Below are positions 1 to 7,643 of a stretch of DNA of 12,146 bases, one piece after another. The stretch is from contig CALDZW010000160.1 in the NCBI GenBank assembly GCA_937944175.1, forward strand, positions 1 through 12,146. The letters run 5' to 3'. The position numbers and the translations under genes were made by a program. Numbering within the stretch: position 1 is the first letter of the stretch; each line of letters opens with the position of its first letter. This DNA is from an uncultured Candidatus Altimarinota bacterium (GTDB lineage Bacteria > Patescibacteriota > Gracilibacteria > BD1-5 > UBA6164). Under the pieces are notes generated by a model. It had not been told where the DNA came from, did no database searches, and saw only the letters and a list, made by a program, of their open reading frames with translations.

Positions 1-1370
1 GAGGCTTCTTGCTTTTGAGGAGCAAGAATTTGAATTCATACAGGAAGTTTTTCTCATTCATCCTCTATAAATCAGCAAGGGACTGAAATTCATGGAAGTC
101 AGGCAAGGCTTGCAGGTATAGTATAGGCATCTGCTAGATACATCTGGAGTGGATCTTCTTTTTCTCATATTTTCCATGCAGCAGTTGGAGCACATGGTCA
201 GACAATTACATCAACTTCCTCAAATGCTTTATTGAAATCTTGAATGATCAGAGTCCTTATCTGTGCAGCTTTTTTAAAATAGGCATCATAGAATCATGCA
301 GACAATACATAGTTTCAAATTATAGTTCTACGTTGAGGTTCTTCTCACAGTCATTCTCATCTGTTATTTTGGTAAATTTCAGCAAGATCTTCATGTGGAG
401 ACTCAGAGTTGTATCAATACTTAATTCCATCAAGACGAGCAAAGTTAGTAGCAACTTCTGCAGGACAGATTATATAGTAGGCAGTAACAGCATACTTGGT
501 CATTGGAAGAGTAACTGGCTTAATTGTTGCTCATAGACTTTCCATATGAGTAATAGCTCATTGAATAGTAGCTTTAACTTTTGGATCCAGTCCTTCATCA
601 AAATATTCAGCAGGAACTCAGATTCTTTTTCATTGTAGATTCTCAGTTTTCCATATCTCATCACTAAGTATATCTTTTCAAGGAATTGAAGTTGTATCTT
701 TTTGATCTTCTCAGTTTGTGATATTATAAAGTAAACCGGCATCTTCTACCGTTTTAGTGAAAGTTGCAGGACAATCAAGACTAGAAGCCATTGGGAATAC
801 ACCATAACGAGAATTTCTTCCATATGTAGGCTTAAATCAAACTATACCACATAAAAAAGCTGGTTGCCTGGTACTTCATCCTGTATCAGTTCATAATGCA
901 GCAGGAATAAGTCATGCAGCTACTGCTGCAGCTGATCATGAGCTAGATCATCCAGGGATTCTATTGTTTCCCCATGGATTTAAAGTATTCTTAAATGCTG
1001 AATTTTCTCAAGTACTTCACATAGCTCAGTCATCCATATTCATCTTTCAAATATAGCTGACTCATGATTCTTCAAGTCTTTTTATCACAGTTGATGTGTA
1101 TGGTGGAACAAAATCTTTAAGCATAGTTGATGCTCAAGTTGTTGTTATTCATTTTGTTGCATATATGTCTTTATATCAAATTGGAATTCACTGTAATAGT
1201 GAATCATCATTTTGAGAAAACTTTGACGTATCGGTTGATATAAATGCTCCAAGTGAGTCATCGTATTTTTCAATTCTTTTTGCAAAATATTTGTATATTT
1301 CAGAGCTGGTATGTTCTCATGATTCTATTGTAGCAAGCAGTTGCTTTAAGCTCATGTCTTTTAGTTTCAT
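1..1370 (-). CDS. gatA: Aspartyl/glutamyl-tRNA(Asn/Gln) amidotransferase subunit A, 3' end cut by window edge
   Basis: GatA is the amidase subunit of GatCAB. It releases ammonia from glutamine so that mischarged Glu-tRNA(Gln) or Asp-tRNA(Asn) can be amidated in the cytoplasm. Read with TGA as Gly, 456 residues are visible of the roughly 480-490 usual for the family, so about 30 C-terminal residues lie outside. The Ser-cisSer-Lys triad is intact: Lys67 (in GIPIGYKD), cis-Ser142 (in PGGSSSGSAAAV) and nucleophile Ser166 (in TDTGGSTRQP), with the spacing of characterised GatA. KMNMDDGAMGST (about 109-120) and the C-terminal LADAYTIPASLAGLPGISVP stretch are also typical. Several TGA codons sit on conserved glycines of the signature. 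The start at 1370 has an A-rich AAGAAA about 8 bases upstream; an in-frame ATG at 1376 would add two residues. It lies downstream of rplS on the same strand but behind a terminator, so it probably has its own promoter. Confidence 0.96.
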
Positions 1371-1406
1371 TGTCATTTTTCTTAGTGAAAGAATAGTAAT
1401 GAAATA

Positions 1407-1434
1407 AGTATATAAAAAATCCCTTCTAAAACAA
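1407..1434 (-). promoter_or_regulatory. Candidate gatA promoter nested in the rplS terminator
   Basis: On the minus strand, TATACT (1407-1412, five of six bases of the -10 consensus) lies 16 bases downstream of TTGTTT (1429-1434, a weak -35). Transcription would start about 30 bases before the gatA start codon. The -35 lies inside the terminator hairpin, so the terminator and promoter share DNA. AT-rich sequence produces such matches by chance, so this is tentative. Confidence 0.35.
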
Positions 1435-1446
1435 GTTTAGAGGGGA
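1411..1446 (-). terminator. Rho-independent terminator after rplS
   Basis: An 11-bp stem (arms 1420-1430 and 1436-1446, with one G-T wobble) encloses a 5-base loop. On the minus strand it is followed by six T residues (1414-1419), and the rplS stop codon is 25 bases upstream. The plus-strand side also carries a T tract, so the element could work in both directions, but both neighbouring genes are on the minus strand. Confidence 0.85.
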
Positions 1447-1470
1447 GTTTTTTGATTTGTAAAATGAGAT

Positions 1471-1833
1471 TTATTTTGTATCTTTTTTTACTTCTTTTAG
1501 ACGAGCTGCTTTACCAGTCAATTCTCTAATAAATTTGATTGATTTTCTTCTTACCTTAAACTCTCTGAGTATTGTTATATCTTTTATTGTTGGAGAATGA
1601 ACAGCAAATATTTTTTCAACACCAAATGCTCCAATTTTTCTTCTGACTGTCATTGTTTTTTCCAATGCACTTTTCCCTGCAGTTTTTATTACTAATCCTT
1701 TAAATTTTTGAATTCTTTCTTTATTTCACTCTTTAATTATTTGTTGAATTTCCACTTCCATACCAGTTTTTATTTCTGGTCTATCTTTCAAAAAACCAGC
1801 TTGAACTTTCTTAATTAGGTCTGAATTACTCAT
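1471..1833 (-). CDS. rplS: Large ribosomal subunit protein bL19
   Basis: This 120-residue protein has the length and sequence of bL19, a 50S protein at the interface with the small subunit. Recognisable features in order are RPEIKTGMEVEI (about 18-29), EGNKERIQKFKGLVI (family EGNxERIQ), the TVRRKIGAFGVEKIFAVHSP core, and the basic end with VRRKSIKFIRELTGKAARLKE. The glycine of EGNKER is encoded by TGA, so a standard-code reading would wrongly begin the gene at an internal ATG near 1665. The start at 1833 is preceded by GAGAAA about 6 bases upstream. Two overlapping TATAAT matches on the minus strand (1845-1855) could be the -10, but no convincing -35 is seen. The gene is followed by a strong terminator and stands as a single transcription unit, without the trmD/rimM neighbours common elsewhere. 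Confidence 0.97.
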
Positions 1834-2020
1834 ATTTTTCTCAAATTATATTATAATAATAGCTTCTAAAACGAGCATATCATATAAAAAAAAGTAAGAA
1901 TAGCAAATGTATTTATGACTTTAATTGTATAGGGATTTAAAAAATTATAGATACAAAATTTTGCATATATTTCAAAATAGAGTAGACTAATAAAGTAATA
2001 TTTGCCTAATTATTAATTAT
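1834..2020. promoter_or_regulatory. Divergent intergenic region between rplS and the 155-aa gene
   Basis: This 187-base gap separates two genes pointing away from each other, so it should contain both promoters. The minus strand has overlapping TATAAT hexamers at 1845-1855, close to the rplS start. No plus-strand promoter stands out against the AT-rich background. I see no RNA gene or clear inverted repeat. Confidence 0.35.
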
Positions 2021-2488
2021 ATGGATTTCCAAGCACTCAAATTAAAAGCACTAAAATTTAAAGATGATGTTATTGATAAAAGTGCAAAAAAATTAGCAGG
2101 GTCTTCTATGGTATTAAATACGGTTGAGGAATTAGATGCGTTTATTGAAAAATCTAAAACTAAGAAGGTTACTATTAAAGATACTTGAGAAGAGAAAGAA
2201 TTTATAAAAAAGGTGATTGTAATATTTGCAGATAATGAGAGTGATTTCTTTGAAAAGTCACTTATACAACTTCCTGTACTTGTTACAAAGGCTTTTAGTC
2301 AAAATATTCCTCTAAAAATGTGTGATGTAGCATTAAAAGATCTTAAGAAATATTGAGTTGAGAGTCATCCTACCCTTCTTGTATATGAAACAGAGAAAGT
2401 GATAAAAACAATAGATTCAGAAGAAGGTATTTCTTCAATTGTAAAAGACTTATCACTTGATATTAATGCAGCAATTGAATCATTATAA
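2021..2488 (+). CDS. Thioredoxin-fold-like protein lacking the CXXC active site
   Basis: A 155-residue soluble protein with no signal peptide or membrane span. The N-terminal 60 residues are lysine-rich and helical-looking. The second half resembles a thioredoxin fold: a hydrophobic strand KKVIVIFAD (about 63-71), a helix, IPLKMCDV, then LKKYGVESHPTLLVYE (about 108-123), which matches the thioredoxin cis-proline region (HPT) followed by a strand pair. The position where CXXC would be expected reads DNESDFF, and the only cysteine is Cys101. It may therefore be a non-redox scaffold or chaperone-like relative; the fold assignment is inference from motif order. One in-frame TGA codes for Gly in KDTGEEKE and another for Gly112. 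No Shine-Dalgarno sequence is visible. It is probably co-transcribed with the membrane protein 31 bases downstream. Confidence 0.8.
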
Positions 2489-2519
2489 TTAATACTCTTT
2501 ATTCATTTAAATTCATTTC

Positions 2520-2738
2520 ATGGATATTTCAATTTTAGATGGTTTATATGTTGCATTATTGTTTTTTGGAACAATAGTATTAATATTGTTGTGTGTGGTT
2601 CTTGTTAAAATTATTAAAATACTATGACCAGTGATGGAAGTAGTGTCTATTTACAATAGGTTTAAACAATACCTAGGAATATATTCTCAAATTCCTGATT
2701 CTATTAGAGAAAGGGCTCTCAATATTCTAAAAAAATAG
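2520..2738 (+). CDS. Small single-span membrane protein of unknown function
   Basis: A 72-residue protein that I do not recognise. Residues about 7-35 form one long hydrophobic segment (ISILDGLYVALLFFGTIVLI and on), followed by a cytoplasmic-looking tail with KQYLGIYSQIPDSIRERAL, predicted helical and mildly basic. It contains a single in-frame TGA (Gly in KILGPV). It starts 31 bases after the preceding stop and is closed by a strong terminator, so it forms a two-gene unit with the thioredoxin-like gene. Being a real gene is supported by the open frame under code 25, coherent membrane topology and close packing. Confidence 0.72.
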
Positions 2739-2751
2739 TTTTTTTGTTTTG

Positions 2752-2790
2752 ACACTCTTAAAGTCATCTATAGACTTTGGGAGTGTTTTT
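2752..2790 (+). terminator. Rho-independent terminator after the 72-aa gene
   Basis: A 14-bp stem (arms 2752-2765 and 2773-2786, with two G-T wobbles) encloses a 7-base loop and is followed by a T tract. It begins 13 bases after the preceding stop codon. Confidence 0.9.
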
Positions 2791-2808
2791 ATTTCTGATT
2801 CACAAGTT

Positions 2809-3438
2809 ATGAATATGGTGAAAAATAAATATTTTAAGATAGTAGTATGAATACTCTGTCTGTTAATTGTATATTGAACTGGCTACATTATAAGTTGAAT
2901 GAATTCAATTCCTCCTCATTTTCACACAAACTTTGCCCTTTTTATATGAGGTGAAAAATTTGAATTCACCGCAGATGAATACTCAGAAGATGTAGCAGCT
3001 TGTAGTATCGGATCAGAAGTATTCCCAAAAAATAGAGTGCACCTTCATGAAAATAATGGTGACACGATTCATGTTCACCATGATGGAGTGACATGGGGAC
3101 ATTTTTTTGCTAATAATGGAATTACGTTTTCTAATACTCACATATCATTCAAAAATTGAAAAAGAGTCCTATTCAATGATGAGAAGAATTCAATGAAATT
3201 TATCTTGAATGGAAAAATTATAGATGATCCTTATAATAGATACATGATGTCTGAGGACAAACTCTTGGTATCATATTGACCTGAAGAAGCTTCTGAAGCA
3301 CTTTCAGATCTGTACTCCCAAGTAGTTTCTAATGCTTGAGAATACAACAACAAATATGACCCAGGTAGCTGTTGATGAACAAATGAGAATTCTACATTGT
3401 ATTTACTTAGAAAAATGCTACACTTGTCACATCATTAG
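2809..3438 (+). CDS. Membrane-anchored extracytoplasmic protein with clustered histidines
   Basis: A 209-residue protein with an N-terminal membrane anchor (about 9-30), the rest presumably outside the membrane. The exported part carries closely spaced histidines: His37-x-His39 (PPHFHTNFALF), His78-x-His80 (VHLHENNGDT) and His88-x-His90-His91 (IHVHHDGVTWGHFF). FILNGK and a KLLVSYG strand follow, then a C-terminal GSCGG. The arrangement resembles an uncharacterised envelope protein family that I recall from CPR bacteria, with an HxH near the anchor, an HxHxxxGxIHxH block and a WGxFF motif. Metal binding is an inference from the histidine spacing. Six or more glycines are TGA-coded, including both in GSCGG. 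No clear Shine-Dalgarno sequence is seen, and an ATG two codons downstream (2815) is an alternative start. Its downstream neighbours encode thioredoxin-like envelope proteins, suggesting linked redox or metal chemistry. Confidence 0.85.
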
Positions 3439-3472
3439 TACTAAGGTGTTTCTCTAGTACTTAAGGTTGCAT
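3437..3472. repeat. Short inverted and direct repeat in the gap before the lipoprotein gene
   Basis: AGTACTA at 3437-3443 and TAGTACT at 3455-3461 form a 7-bp inverted repeat around an 11-base spacer. The same hexamer AGTACT, followed by near-identical TAAGG, also makes an imperfect direct repeat. It overlaps the stop codon of the preceding gene and lacks a T tract, so it is not a standard terminator. It could be an operator for the following gene or a weak processing hairpin. Confidence 0.4.
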
Positions 3473-3523
3473 TAATATGAATTCTTATTATGAAGAGATA
3501 AAAATATTTATTAAAAAAACACT

Positions 3524-3910
3524 ATGAAAAAGATATTTGGATGTATTATGGCTATTGTAATGATGTTGACATTTACAAGCTGTGTAAAAATAGAATGAGA
3601 TGATATTATTAACCCAGAGGCTAATTTTATCTATTATTACTGAAAGACATGCCCTCATTGTATTGCTTTACATAAAACACTTGTAAAAAAGGATATATAT
3701 TCAAAAAATATTCTAGAAAAAAAAGAGGTATGGAAGAATCCAAAAAATCAGGAAGAATTTAAGGAACTAACAGATAAGCTTTGATTAGCTCCTGAAGATG
3801 TATGAGTTCCATTTCTATACATAAAATCTAGTAAAAAACATCATATCGGAGAATGAAACATTGTCCCAATATTAGAAGCAGCTATTGCTGAGATGTGAGA
3901 AAATAAGTAA
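3524..3910 (+). CDS. Thioredoxin-like lipoprotein with CPHC motif
   Basis: A 128-residue exported thioredoxin-like protein. Residues 1-20 form a signal sequence ending in LTFTSC, a near-consensus lipobox with Cys20 as the likely lipidated residue, although Phe at -3 is atypical. The mature part starts a thioredoxin fold with NFIYYYGKTCPHC: a strand and then the redox pair Cys43/Cys46. The cis-proline is probably Pro96 (GVPFLYI), with two strands and a C-terminal helix after it. A dithiol on the outer face of the membrane could exchange disulfides in secreted proteins; substrate and partners are unknown. The protein is closely related to the next gene. TGA-coded glycines occur at several sites, including YYYGKTC, EDVGVP and EMGENK. 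A weak TTGCAT hexamer (3467-3472) is the best -35 candidate upstream. Confidence 0.85.
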
Positions 3911-3938
3911 TATTTTCTAGATAATAACAATCATAATT

Positions 3939-4334
3939 ATGAATTGAATCTTAGGTATATTTGCTATTGCTTTAACTTTATTTGGGGGAGTTGATTCTTC
4001 GAATAATACTCAGAATTTAGAAGTAGATATTGTTAATTCTGAAGCAAATTTCATTTACTACTATGGGAAAACATGTTCTCATTGTATTCAACTACATGCT
4101 GAGTTAGTATGAAGAGACATTTATTCCAAAGAAATATTAGAAACAAGGGAAGTCTGGGATAACCAAAAAAATCTAGAAGAATTTCAGGAGTTAACTGAAA
4201 GTTTAGGAATTCTACCAGAGATGAGAGCTGTACCATTTTTATATGATAAATCTAGTAAAGAACATTTCATATGAATATCAAATATTGTTCCAATTCTGGA
4301 AGCTGCAATTACTGAAATGTGAGGAGCTAAATAA
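3939..4334 (+). CDS. Thioredoxin-like envelope protein with CSHC motif, tandem paralogue
   Basis: A 131-residue paralogue of the gene 28 bases upstream. Shared blocks are EANFIYYYGKTC-HCI, the IYSKxIL helix, EVW-N-KN-EEF-ELT, the cis-proline strand (VPFLY, Pro99), KSSK-H-IG and NIVPILEAAI-EMG. The active site is Cys46-Ser-His-Cys49; Ser in place of the CPHC proline usually shifts the dithiol redox potential. The N-terminal 18 residues are hydrophobic but have no lipobox cysteine, so this copy is secreted or anchored by an uncleaved signal rather than lipidated. The N-terminal region diverges most, with an Asn/Ser/acidic linker. The gene pair looks like a duplication followed by specialisation. 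A terminator follows. Confidence 0.85.
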
Positions 4335-4344
4335 GAAAGATCTC

Positions 4345-4372
4345 TTGCAAAGCATTACAAATAAGTTATAGT
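4345..4372 (+). promoter_or_regulatory. Candidate mutL promoter overlapping the upstream terminator
   Basis: TTGCAA (4345-4350) and TATAGT (4367-4372, five of six -10 bases) are separated by 16 bases. The -10 lies within the ascending arm and loop of the terminator hairpin, so transcription would start near 4380 in the descending arm and leave a leader of about 20 bases before the mutL ATG. It is the only reasonable promoter in the 67-base gap. Confidence 0.4.
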
Positions 4373-4392
4373 TTTTATAACTTATTTTTTTT
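4359..4392 (+). terminator. Rho-independent terminator between the thioredoxin pair and mutL
   Basis: A perfect 12-bp stem (arms 4359-4370 and 4376-4387) with a 5-base loop runs into a continuous T tract to 4392. The stem is all A-T pairs except for one G-C, so it is weaker than the others in this window. The mutL start codon follows nine bases after the T tract. Confidence 0.8.
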
Positions 4393-4401
4393 GTCATTTA
4401 T

Positions 4402-6249
4402 ATGGGGAAGATTATCACTTTGAGTAAAACTCTTGCAAACCAGATATCTGCTTGAGAAGTTGTAGAAAGGCCTGTCTCAGTTGTTAAAGAACTTGTTGAG
4501 AATTCTATTGATGCAGGAGCATCAGACATTCTTATTGAATTAGAAGAGTGATGAATAGAAAGTATTGTTATTACTGATGATGGTGAGTGAATTGAGAAAG
4601 AAGATCTACTAAAAGTAACTCAGAAGTATACAACTTCAAAAATATCATGCTTAGAAGATTTACATAATGTAATGACTTTTTGATTTAGAGGAGAAGCGCT
4701 CGCCTCAATAGCATCAGTATCGAGATTTGAAATTATATCAAAAAGACAAGAATCAGACTTTTGATATTCATTAAAAATTATTGATGGAGATGAGCAAAAA
4801 ATATCTCAAGCTGCTCTTGATAACTGAACAAAAATTATTGTAAAGAACCTATTTTATAATACACCTGCTAGAAAGACATATTTAAAAAAAGCCTCGACAG
4901 AACGTAATCATATACTTGATTGTATACATTCAATGGCATTAGCAAAACCTCATATTGGCTTTACATGTATCTCTGGAGAAAAGACTCACTTCCATTATAG
5001 AAAGGGAGAGGATCTCAGTACAAGAATATTTAATATTTATGGGAAAGAGTTTCATGATAATCTTTTAGAAATTTCTTCCGAAATTCATGGAATAAATGTC
5101 ATTGGTTTTATTTCTGATCCTAAAGTAAGTTTTTGAAGTAATAAAAAACAAAGCCTTTTTGTTAATGGAAGGATAATAAAATCTCCTCTTATATTTAAGG
5201 CAATAAGCAATGCCTATAATAGGTTTATTCCGCATTGAAATTATTGAGCTTTTGTTTTGAATTTACAGATTAATCCTACTCAAGTTGATGTAAATGTTCA
5301 CCCAAGGAAATTAGAAGTACGCTTTGCTGAAGAACAAATCATATTTAGATCAATGTATCATACTATTCAGTCTAAGCTAGAGAGTGTTAGTCTTTTATCA
5401 TCACACCAGAAAACAGAACTAAATAATCATAATTCTTCAGATAATAACTTTGATAGCTGATGTAAGCAGTGAAGTATGAAGCAACCAGGAGCAAACTACT
5501 ATACAGGTTCATGAACCAAATTTAAAGCCTATTCTCCTTATAAAGATACTACTCCAAACCCTAATCAGTGAACTATTAATACAGCAATTGGATTCTCAAA
5601 AACTGTGCTGTGAAGCTCAAGCCACTCAAAGAATTTATCATGAGAAGATTTAATACAATCATCTGATGTAGCTGAGACATCCATGTGAAGAATAATAGGA
5701 CAATTACATAATTCATATATTGTCTTAGAAACTCAAGAAGGGATAAAAATTCTTGATCAACATGCACTTGCTGAGCGAGTGATTTACGAGAGACTTGTCA
5801 AAAAGAACCATGTACACGTCACACAGTGATTGTTGATTGCTCAAAATATTAATCTAGACCCAACAGAAATTTGAATAGTAGAAAAGCATAAAGAGATATT
5901 TGAAGAGATGTGATTTGAAATAGAAGTTATATCTGGGAATTCAGTCATAATCAATGCTATCCCAGAATTTATAAAGAAAGACAATATTCAAAAAATATTT
6001 GAATGAGTGTTACATGATATCTGAGAATTAGGAAATAAAAAAAGCCTTACTCTTGATGAAGTAAGAAATAAGATTTATGCCTATGTCAGTTGCAGAAGTG
6101 CTGTGAAATTTTGACACTCACTTTCTCTTTTTGAAATGAATACTCTTATAGAAGATTCTATCCTTGATTACTCTGCTACTTGTCCACATTGAAGACCGGT
6201 TATCTTTGATATGTGATTAGAAGAATTGCAGAATAAATATGAAAGATAA
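4402..6249 (+). CDS. mutL: DNA mismatch repair protein MutL, endonuclease type
   Basis: A full-length 615-residue MutL, the ATP-driven matchmaker that couples mismatch recognition by MutS to strand nicking. The N-terminal GHKL ATPase is intact: NQISAGEVVERPVSVVKE and LVENSIDAGA with the predicted catalytic Glu30 and Mg-binding Asn34, DDGEGI, TTSKI, GFRGEALASIASV, and the transducer motif NPTQVDVNVHPRK. A Ser/Asn-rich linker spans about 345-440. The C-terminal domain carries the nuclease motif D452QHA-x2-E458-x4-E463, then a Cys564 block (YVSCRSAVKF) and CPHGRP (594-599), the metal-site motifs of nicking MutL proteins from bacteria without MutH. TGA encodes the glycine of the GFRGEAL block and Gly597 of CPHGRP, strong evidence for code 25. 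No mutS is visible nearby. The stop codon directly abuts that of the convergent secretion operon. Confidence 0.98.
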
Positions 6250-6687
6250 TTATTTGTATACCCAAGGAGCTATTGCATAGAGGATACTTCAACTTAAGAG
6301 GAGTACGACGAGTCATAAAAGGGCTTGAACCATATATTGTGTTGATTTAGTTTTTAGTTCCTGATCTGCTCATCACATTGAATGCATAATTCATCATACT
6401 ACAAGGCCAAGAACAGCACAAAGTCAGGCAATGTATGTGAAGTACTTGAGCATAGCTCACATCATCTGCATAATTGATCAAAATCACCTTTTAAGTTCAC
6501 AGTCATAGAGTTCTGTTTTAGGGTTGAGAGTACATCATGCTCAAGGAACTTTCTCAGTAACACTAACAATATCAGTACCAGGATCTCTTGTGCTTGGATT
6601 TTCATCAGCATAAACATTTGTCACTCAAGTAATTGCTCAAAAAAGAATAACTATGGATAGACAAAGTTTTAGTATTATTTTTTTCAT
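6250..6687 (-). CDS. VirB2-like type IV secretion pilin subunit
   Basis: A 145-residue protein with a Lys-rich start and a cleavable-looking signal peptide ending VYA|DEN (cut after about residue 27). A polar segment with two cysteines (Cys52, Cys63) follows, then two C-terminal transmembrane helices (about 81-103 and 118-142) separated by the charged loop GGADQELKTKS. A signal peptide plus two hydrophobic helices and a short basic loop is the architecture of VirB2/TrbC pilins and of the T4SS pilin-like proteins common in CPR genomes. It is the distal gene of the four-gene secretion operon, 11 bases after its neighbour. An in-frame ATG at 6693 would add two residues; the start at 6687 gives the better basic N-terminus (MKK). 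Glycines of the second helix region are TGA-coded. Function is assigned from topology and context. Confidence 0.8.
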
Positions 6688-6698
6688 ATACATATGTA

Positions 6699-7619
6699 TT
6701 AAAATAAGCTATTAAGATCGAAAAGGAATGTCATCATGACTGCTAATAATAGACATCATATTAGCGTATTGATGATAATATTTTTTGCTTTTTTGACTCT
6801 TTCTTCTTCTCCATTTGAAGTAATATAGTAGTATCCTGCAAGAGTAAGGAAAAATAGAGCAATTGGACCTGCAAGAAAGAGTGCAAGGTTCACCAATTTT
6901 CCAAATACAAATGCACTATTTTCAAGATTACCACTCCTAATCATTTTTATCCATCACTCAATCAACCCTACAAATATAAGAGCAAATAATGAATATACAA
7001 TTTTATTTTTTGCTTCAGTGACTTTTTCTTCCCTTCATCTAGAAGTCATTATGTTGATTCATGCAAGAATAATCATGAATACAGCAATCCCTAATATGAG
7101 ATATTCAATAAATGCTGCAATATCAAATAGTGTCCCACTTTCAAGTCAAAACTGACTTACATTTACAAACATATTTCATCAAGATCAATTTTGTAGAAAT
7201 TCACTATTATTCATTTGACTGAGTGCTGTAGATTTGTCTTCTTTTGGCTGAAATACTTTGTATAGTGTCCCTGGTATGTTGATGAAAAGAAATGCAAGCA
7301 TAGTGTACCGTAATTGATTCTTAGCTTTTGAAAGCCTGTCTTCATCAGTTCACATTGATATAACCATCATTACTCAGATATAGACGATATAAATTACGAC
7401 TATTCATTGGAGTATGACTTTTAAGAGAGTAAGCAAAGAAAATCCAATTTTGTTTACTTCTGTTACAATGTTTCAGCTAGTGGCTCAATTTTTTATAATA
7501 GAAGCTTGTTGCACTGTTGATGATCAAGCAATCTCGACAACCCCTGCTGAAACAGTCTCAATTAGTAAAAATGATATAGCAAAAAGTAAAGCAGTAATTA
7601 TGTGTGTTAAAAATTTCAT
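6699..7619 (-). CDS. Polytopic T4SS membrane protein with three pilin-like hairpin modules
   Basis: A 306-residue protein with a signal sequence (1-25, ending ETVSA) and three consecutive copies of one module: hydrophobic helix, short charged loop, hydrophobic helix. The loops are SMGTDEDRLSKAK (about 88-100), SRGREEKVTEAK (193-204) and SNGEEERVKKAK (268-279). The same module occurs once in the downstream pilin and three times in the upstream gene. A hydrophilic Asn/Ser-rich segment (about 122-160), probably external, separates modules 1 and 2. With six helices after the signal, the protein could act as an inner-membrane channel component like VirB6, or as a polymerising poly-pilin; sequence alone does not decide. 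It lies 24 bases downstream of the 338-aa gene and 11 bases before the pilin gene, consistent with one transcript. Confidence 0.85.
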
Positions 7620-7643
7620 AATAAGTTATAATCTAGGATTAAA

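Noticed and set aside
240..536. A 98-codon plus-strand open frame
   Set aside because: It lies antisense to the C-terminal half of GatA, whose translation is continuous and family-typical under code 25; the plus-strand frame has no recognisable product.
500..742. An 80-codon minus-strand standard-code frame
   Set aside because: It is an out-of-frame reading inside gatA; the gatA frame gives conserved sequence through the same bases.
1471..1665. A shorter L19 starting at an internal ATG
   Set aside because: It is an artefact of treating TGA as stop. The upstream 56 residues match the conserved L19 N-terminus including RPEIKTG and EGNKERIQ.
3439..3523. Possible small RNA or riboswitch in the gap before the lipoprotein gene
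   Set aside because: The gap is 85 bases with only a 7-bp inverted repeat and no T tract or conserved aptamer pattern.
4051..4236. A 61-codon minus-strand open frame
   Set aside because: It is antisense to the CSHC thioredoxin-like gene, which is supported by paralogy and motif content.
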